Shown here piece by piece: positions 20,176 through 25,112 of a DNA stretch of 25,112 nt. A model generated the notes under the pieces. The model searched no databases. It had not been told where the DNA came from and saw nothing but the letters and a program-made list of their open reading frames with translations. Made by a program: the position numbers and the translations under genes. The DNA comes from Fragilaria radians (lineage: Eukaryota > Bacillariophyta > Fragilariophyceae > Fragilariales > Fragilariaceae). The stretch's first letter is position 1. Each line of letters opens with the position of its first letter. The DNA lies in assembly GCA_900642245.1 (NCBI GenBank), contig CAAAJI010000438.1:1-25112 (forward strand), written 5' to 3'.

Positions 20176-20605
20176 AATAGCAGAAGAAGCGTCCTCTGTT
20201 TATATCTTCTGATCTCTGCTTACAAAAGCAATAATGATATCACCGCCATCATCAAAGTTGTTGCAGCATTGCCGCCATTGTCAAAGTGGTTGAAGCATAA
20301 TTGCCATGATCAAAGTTGTTGAAGCATCATCGCCATCATTGAAGTTGTTGGAGCATCATTGCCATCATTGAAGTAGTTGAAGCATCATTGCCATCATTGA
20401 AGTTGTTGAAGCATTGTTGCCATGATCAAAGTAGTTGAAGCATCATCACCATCATCAAAGTTGTTGAAGCATCATCACCATCATTGAAGTAGTTGAAGCC
20501 TGGTTGAAGTTGTAAAAGACTCAGTTGGGAGCGCAAGATGTTGAATCACTTGAAATTCTCCAACCTTTTGTTGATGAGCTGTAAAGTTGTTTTGGTTCAA
20601 GAACA
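20176..20605. repeat. Direct repeat copy B, with eight 29-bp minisatellite units
   Basis: It has the same borders and flanks as copy A, in the same orientation. The array at 20257-20488 has exactly eight 29-bp units, with no spacers. Units tend to alternate between GTTGTTG and GTAGTTG starts, suggesting a 58-bp higher-order unit. Copies A and B differ in array length (5 against 8) and by scattered point changes. The period is not a multiple of three, so the array is not coding. Confidence 0.88.
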
Positions 20606-21035
20606 TTTGAATGGTAGAATATCCATCCTTTTTGATGTAGAGAGAACACTTGCAAGACTACGGTTACGACTTGCTACATCGCGGACTGTATCGACTCGAG
20701 CTCACCATTTTCGCACAATTTTACAACTCCAAGACAAAATGTAATCTAGTAGAAAATAGGCATATCAACTTACTGTACAACTCGAAGCTAATATATTACG
20801 AATTTATCTTTTTGTCACATACACTTTTCTTGTATTTGCAATGCACCTTAGAGTTTCATTTAGAAGTTTATCTTGTTATAAATTTTCCAGGCATGAAATA
20901 GCGTACTAGCACATAATGACGTACCATCAACAATTCGTGTACTTGACAAGTGTAGTAGAAAATTTGATGGTAACATAGTACTCTCACGGTCCACAGACAA
21001 CAACATCCAGTGGTTTGACGTGACTGACTGACACC
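20606..21035 (+). promoter_or_regulatory. Upstream region of the MBOAT acyltransferase gene
   Basis: Two exact TGACGT hexamers lie at 20917-20922 and 21016-21021, about 119 and 20 bases before the ATG at 21036. TGACGT is the core of bZIP/CRE-type sites and is known from CO2-responsive promoters in diatoms. A TGACTGAC run follows the second copy, and the start context is ACACCATG. No TATA box is obvious. Use of the sites is an inference. Confidence 0.3.
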
Positions 21036-22694
21036 ATGTTGGACTCCCTCCCCCCCATTGTCATTAACACTTTGGACAAGATCCTTGGATGGATATATTC
21101 CTTTCAGCCTATCCTTGAGCCTACTGTGGTTCTTGGTAAGTATGTTTTGTTTTTCCTGAAATAATTCGATGATGGACAAAACAAATCATCATTTTGCGAG
21201 AGGGAATAAAATCATGGAACATTGGATGACATTGGACTCAAAAAGTATTTCTCCCTCCTTCTATTCCTTCTCCTTTTTAAACACACAGTCCCTTCTATGT
21301 TACGTGAAAAGGTAGAAGATCTCTCAACATTAATTGGATTTGATGTTCCGACATTGAATATTACACTTGGATTATTCTTATGTTATCCCCTGGCTGCCAT
21401 TATGAACATTCTTCCCTATGGTCCCATTCGTCACTTTGCATCCTTTTTCTTTGGTTTATTCTTACTTCAATTTGTAGTGGGTGTTCAGTGGGTCCATCAA
21501 TTGATTACATCTCTGGTCGTGTATGCCTTTTTCGTAACGTTACCCCGCCGTATCAATGTGTGGGTCGTTCCTGCATTCGTTTTGACCTATTGTGCACTTG
21601 GACATTTGCATCGACAATATGTCAATTATCTAGGTTGGGATTTGGACTTTACCTCCAGTCAGATGGTCATTACTCAAAAGTTGTATATGATGGCCTACAA
21701 TCTTTACGATGCGGAAGTATTGTCTTGTGGAAAGTCAGATCGTGCCTCGAAGAAATGTCAAGAGTTTTCGTTGGTGGCCCTTCCCAATTTGTTGGAGTTT
21801 CTTGGCTATACGTTCTGCTTTTCATGTGTATTAGGAGGGCCTGCCTATGAATTTAGTCTCTACAAACGAGGATGTGATGGTACCCATATGTATGACGAAC
21901 AGGGTAAACCCAAGGGGAAAATCCCCAGCAATGTCATTCCAACGTTAATTCCTCTTCTTAAATGTTTGGGAACCTTGGTAGTATATGTCGTTGTTGGAGG
22001 AGCATTCCCCCTTTTAGATACAGTCGACCCACAAAAGAATACTCCCACAATTCTCACTCCCGACTTTTTGATGAAACCATGGCTATATCGGTACTTGTAT
22101 CAATGGTGTGGCCTATTGGCAGTCCGTATGAAGTATTACTTTGCCTGGACATGTGCAGAGGGTGCAACTAATATGTGGTATGCAGGATTTGATGGCTTTG
22201 ACGAGTCCGGCACTGCCTTGGGTTGGACGACGGCTCAAAATTTAGATATATTGAAATTTGAGACAGCCGAAAATGTCCAAACCATGAGTAAGGAATGGAA
22301 TAAGAAGACCTCCCTCTGGTTGACACGATATGTGTACATCCGTACGAATGGTAATCTATTGTTAGTTTACGGAACTAGTGCAATTTGGCATGGATTCTAC
22401 CCTGGTTATTACATGTTCTTCTTATCCGTCCCACTTTTGACCATGTGTGAGCGAGCGGTAAAGAAAAGGATTTCACCATACTTTTCCCAGGCGAAGTGGT
22501 CACCCTATGGCATATTGGGAATCTTGGTGACATCTCTCTTTGTGGAGTATATGGTTATTCCGTTCGTCTTACTTGCTCGTGATCGATCATTTGCGTGTTA
22601 CAAGGCCCATGGATTTTTTGGACATATCCTTCCAATCATGTTCTTGCTTATTGCACCATTAATACCAAAGCCCAAGATGGAAAAGAAAGAATAA
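21036..22694 (+). CDS. MBOAT-family lysophospholipid acyltransferase
   Basis: Two exons, 21036-21135 and 21289-22694, are separated by a 153-bp intron (GTAAGT... pyrimidine tract ...ACACAG, phase 1). The protein has 501 aa. Exon 1 (MLDSLPPIVINTLDKILGWI...) was added because the long exon has no in-frame ATG near its start, and the phase fits exactly. It has roughly ten hydrophobic segments. The catalytic pair of MBOAT enzymes is present: Asn371 in EWNKKTSLWLTRYVY and His401 in AIWHGFYPGYYMFF. Other family blocks are RRINVWVV, VLGGPAYEFSLYKRG and KYYFAWTCAEGATNMWYAGF. The closest type is the plant LPLAT/yeast Ale1 group, which re-acylates lysophosphatidylcholine or -ethanolamine with acyl-CoA at the ER. 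The tail is lysine-rich (KPKMEKKE) but not a canonical KKXX. Acyl and head-group preference cannot be read from sequence. Confidence 0.95.
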
Positions 22695-22983
22695 TTTCCT
22701 TTCTAACTTTATTTATTGGGAGACTAACGCTACTAGTAACTTCAGTGACGCACTACTACTATCAAGGAAGTTGTCAAAAATATATCTTGTGCACAACAGA
22801 TAATACTAGTTACTAGTTTATTTTGAAAGTAGTTGACAGGCATCAGTAGCTGTGAGATTGGTTGTGACAATTACGACAACCGAACTGCAAGGACTACCAT
22901 GACAACTAGTACTACTATTACAAGTACCACTGCTATGGTGTAGTACATCCGACACCGACAGACAACAACAACATCGGACAACG
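22695..22983. other. Short intergenic spacer
   Basis: 289 bp between two plus-strand genes. The part from about 22890 to 22960 is rich in ACT/ACA triplets. It holds the 3' UTR of the acyltransferase gene and the promoter of the next. No specific element was identified. Confidence 0.4.
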
Positions 22984-23963
22984 ATGAGGATGATGATGAA
23001 TCGAGTGTGGTTGCAAAAGTCTGCTGCTATATTGGATATGAAGAACTCTTCTTCTTGTTTTATGCGTCTTTATGGGAGAGGGATGGCATCTCTTTCGGGA
23101 GGACAAAAGGTTGAGGAATTGGCAAAGCAACTCCCTTTCAAGAATGCGATCCGATATGAACATAAGAATCAAAAGTATTCCTTTAAGGATATTAATCAAC
23201 ATTCGGAGGACTTGGCCTGTGGATTCTTAGAACAAGGATTTCAACCCGGAGATATTGTTCTTTCTTGGTTACCGGAACATTTTTCGGAACAGGTACGTTT
23301 TAAAGGCTAAACTGAACACATTTCAATGTGATTATTCGTATTTTCCAACCTCTTTCATTCTATATCTATATATAAATTCCCACTAAAACAACCAAGACGG
23401 TACTACAATTCGCCTGTTCCAAGGCTGGATTTATTCTCTATTCGTTAGATCCATCTCAAGCAATTCTCGATCCTCAGGGAGCCAAAACATCTCTTAAACT
23501 ATCCCTTGAGGTTACGAAGGCAAATATATTGATTACTCAAGAGGCCGGTAGTGATGTCAATTATGTACGCCTATGCAAGGAGGTGATTCCCGAAATCCGA
23601 CTTTGGGACTTTGGTACAGGTCTGCCCTTCTTCTCTCCTAGATTCCCCCATCTTCGATATCCCGTCCACACTGGATTTGATCATACGAATAAAACAGGAA
23701 TGATCCCCTACAATGATATGTTGATACCATCGGGGGAACTTAAGAGTCATCTTAGGGAACACCCTCCACTCGATGGGACGACGCCACTTTATGGTACATT
23801 ACAGTTTTCTTCCGTCAACTCGGAAGCGACGGACGGTATTAGCTTGACACTTGGTAAAGTCTATTCCAATGATGAAGTGGTCCAGAATAATGTCTGGCCT
23901 ATCTACAATGATATATTGAACCAAAACTATAAGGAAATCCCAGGAATTGGTAACATTTGGTAA
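22984..23963 (+). CDS. Truncated acyl-CoA-synthetase-like protein (N-terminal part only), probably mitochondrial
   Basis: There are two exons, 22984-23292 and 23397-23963, with a 104-bp intron (GTACGT...ACCAAG, phase 0). The protein has 291 aa. The first ~45 residues are basic and Ser/Met-rich, like a mitochondrial targeting peptide. The rest matches the start of the AMP-binding fold: AIRYEHKNQKYSFKDINQHS, LACGFLEQGFQPGDIVLSWL, FACSKAGFILYSLDP, ILITQEAGSDVNYVRLCKEV and PRFPHLRYPVHTGF. It ends EIPGIGNIW, TAA. The ATP-binding YTSGTTG box and everything after it are absent, and neither frame nor intron signals continue downstream, where the next gene converges 94 bp away. So it should not activate fatty acids alone. 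A structural or regulatory role, or a stable pseudogene, are the options. The clean splice and intact frame argue against a recent pseudogene. Confidence 0.8.
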
Positions 23964-24056
23964 AGAAACTTCAAAAATAATTTAACACTTTTACGTATGA
24001 TTTCATTCTATCACTACATTTTCTTTAGAATTAAACAAACATAGTATTGTACGCAA
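23964..24056. other. Convergent 93-bp spacer
   Basis: AT-rich spacer between two stop codons (23961-23963 plus, 24057-24059 minus). The 3' UTRs must share or overlap here. Confidence 0.5.
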
Positions 24057-25112
24057 TCATATCATTCCAGTTAACGAGTTTCTTGGACGAAGACGTAATG
24101 TATCTACCCGTGTAATCATGTCTTGACGCGACCTTCCTGCAATAAGTACACTCCTTTGGAATTCGGACATTTCGGTATCGGCGTGTGGCCCATATATTGC
24201 CTCCATCTGGGAAACTTTAGCAATGGCACCCCAATCGGCATAGAGACACTTGGCACGACCTAGATAATGTCGGGCCCAATACATATCTTTCTGATTCCGA
24301 AAGAAGTATAAGCCTGCTCGCTCATTGGCAAGTGCGGCATTGTGTAAGAATCCAGCTCTATTCGCTCTGGCGATTGACATATCAAAGTAGGATTTTATTT
24401 CATCAGGATTGCCATGCTTCCGAGTCGCTAGGAATTCGGCATGCAAAAGTTTCACAAGATGGCCTGTATTTGGATTACCCTTGGTAGTCCAAGATTCCAA
24501 ATTTCGATGAAACTTTCGAAATAGAAGCCAGTATCGATGTCGAGAAACTGGATTTTCAAGAGTCTTCCAATGCTCCAGGGATACCAAGGCGCTGAAAAGA
24601 AAGTACTCAATGACTAGAGCGTATGCCCCCTGCAAGCCATTGTCTTGCCAACAATACTTGGCACACTTTAGTGCACTACGCATATCCCCTAGATAAAATC
24701 GGCAGGGGAATGTATGTAAGCAGTGCTGAAACATACCCTTTGACTCCGTTGACTCGTTTAGGAAAGATTCAAATGCATTATCGTCCTCAAACATTCTTCC
24801 AGTCAATCGAACAATTTCGTCGGATCGATTTGTTAGTTCCAAACATGATCTTTGTAAGATTACAAATAAGTCCCAAACCATTTTCTGATTGTAGGACTTC
24901 AGTTGATCACAGAAACTAAAGATATCGTCCACAATAATGTTCAATGGTGCTCCAGCGACATAGCGTAGGAACACGTGGGTAATACTTGCTTGACCTGCAA
25001 ATGTTAAGTCTCCTTGCGAAAAGGCCAGGTAATATGCTTGAAGTGTAGGGTTAAAAGCGTCAAGAATTGGCTTTTTGATATGGTAGAATACTCCATACAC
25101 AGTTACTAGGGC
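24057..25112 (-). CDS. C-terminal part of a large bacterial-type ATPase/sensor-kinase signalling protein (partial)
   Basis: The minus-strand frame is open from the window edge (25112) to a TGA at 24057-24059, giving 351 visible residues. The N-terminus lies outside; a GTG at 25098-25100 is not a start. The sequence is all-helical with TPR-like pairs: LGDMRSALKCAKYCWQDNGL, then LVKLLHAEFLATRKHGNPDE, ARANRAGFLHNAALANERAG, and the closing motif RHYLGRAKCLYADWGAIAKV followed by SQMEAIYG. That ending is characteristic of large proteins, common in bacteria and present in diatoms, that carry a kinase-like or AAA ATPase module, a long TPR region and often GAF, histidine-kinase or cyclase domains. Here nothing follows the TPR part except about 35 residues (SRQDMITRVDTLRLRPRN), so no downstream sensor or kinase domain exists. 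It is convergent with the synthetase-like gene, 93 bp apart. Confidence 0.6.
   Translation of the reverse strand, partial: ALVTVYGVFYHIKKPILDAFNPTLQAYYLAFSQGDLTFAGQASITHVFLRYVAGAPLNIIVDDIFSFCDQLKSYNQKMVWDLFVILQRSCLELTNRSDEIVRLTGRMFEDDNAFESFLNESTESKGMFQHCLHTFPCRFYLGDMRSALKCAKYCWQDNGLQGAYALVIEYFLFSALVSLEHWKTLENPVSRHRYWLLFRKFHRNLESWTTKGNPNTGHLVKLLHAEFLATRKHGNPDEIKSYFDMSIARANRAGFLHNAALANERAGLYFFRNQKDMYWARHYLGRAKCLYADWGAIAKVSQMEAIYGPHADTEMSEFQRSVLIAGRSRQDMITRVDTLRLRPRNSLTGMI

Larger units (their letters stand above)
18658..20605 (-). mobile_element. Paired direct-repeat module, possible non-autonomous LTR element
   Basis: Two direct copies of one module (18663-19020 and 20176-20605) flank a 1,155-bp interior. 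On the minus strand each copy begins TGTTCTTGAACC, and the copy near 18658 ends in GAACA, giving TGTTC/GAACA ends like LTR termini. Just inside that copy, minus-strand AAAAGGGGAAAA (19050-19039) resembles a polypurine tract. The interior holds one 84-codon minus-strand ORF. Against this reading, the ends of the two copies do not line up perfectly, no target-site duplication is seen (GCATC against TTTGA), and no pol is present. Alternatives are a simple segmental duplication or a satellite-like repeat family. The strand is inferred from the TG start and the ORF. Confidence 0.4.

Noticed and set aside
20257..20488. CRISPR-like appearance of 29-bp repeated units
   Set aside because: The units are contiguous with no spacers, they diverge from each other, and the setting is a eukaryotic genome. 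It is a minisatellite.
20868..21179. 103-codon minus-strand frame upstream of the acyltransferase
   Set aside because: It overlaps exon 1 and the intron donor of the plus-strand gene, with no recognisable motif and composition unlike the neighbouring genes.
21222..21288. Start of the acyltransferase at the TTG near 21222
   Set aside because: It is not an ATG, and the region has an intron's pyrimidine tract ending in ACACAG. The exon at 21036-21135 joins in phase with a proper ATG.
21380..21850. 156-codon plus-strand frame overlapping the acyltransferase
   Set aside because: Off-frame shadow of the MBOAT coding sequence.

Overview
The window is nuclear DNA of a eukaryotic alga. A stramenopile, most likely a diatom, fits best. 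The evidence is short GT-AG introns (61 to 188 bp) in compact genes, a Pro-Thr repeat of the PTxxPT type, Copia-type retroelement remains resembling the diatom CoDi group, and a protein end resembling the TPR tail of bacterial-type ATPase/sensor-kinase signalling proteins. I assign no species. I found no tRNA, rRNA or snRNA by eye.

Layout. Bases 1-279 hold the 3' end of an unidentified plus-strand gene. About 0.55-9.75 kb is a retroelement graveyard: a PT-repeat remnant, a Copia pol fragment (minus, ~1440-2600), an unrecognised decayed frame (~2680-3240), a nearly full gag-pol body (minus, ~3780-8000), and a third Copia RT fragment on the plus strand (~8990-9740). All carry frameshifts and stops. 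A small unknown gene (10123-10479, minus) and about 1.9 kb of AT-rich DNA follow.

Three housekeeping genes lie on the minus strand: prohibitin 2 (two exons, 321 aa), a B-type mitotic cyclin (three exons, 344 aa; exon 1 found by tracing the destruction box across an intron) and splicing factor Prp18 (single exon, 377 aa). Next, 18.66-20.61 kb carries two direct copies of a 0.36-0.43 kb module, each with a 29-bp minisatellite, around a 1.15 kb interior. This looks like a small non-autonomous LTR-type element, but that is unproven.

The last 4 kb is dense. It has a plus-strand MBOAT lysophospholipid acyltransferase (two exons, 501 aa), then a plus-strand, probably mitochondrial protein made only of the N-terminal part of an acyl-CoA synthetase (two exons, 291 aa), then the minus-strand C-terminal part of the large signalling protein, running off the window.

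The genes look independent rather than a pathway. The only functional neighbourhood is the acyltransferase next to the acyl-CoA-synthetase-like gene. Best leads: the split destruction box with an in-frame ATG inside the intron, the catalytic-motif-free synthetase-like protein, and the paired-repeat element at 18.66-20.61 kb.
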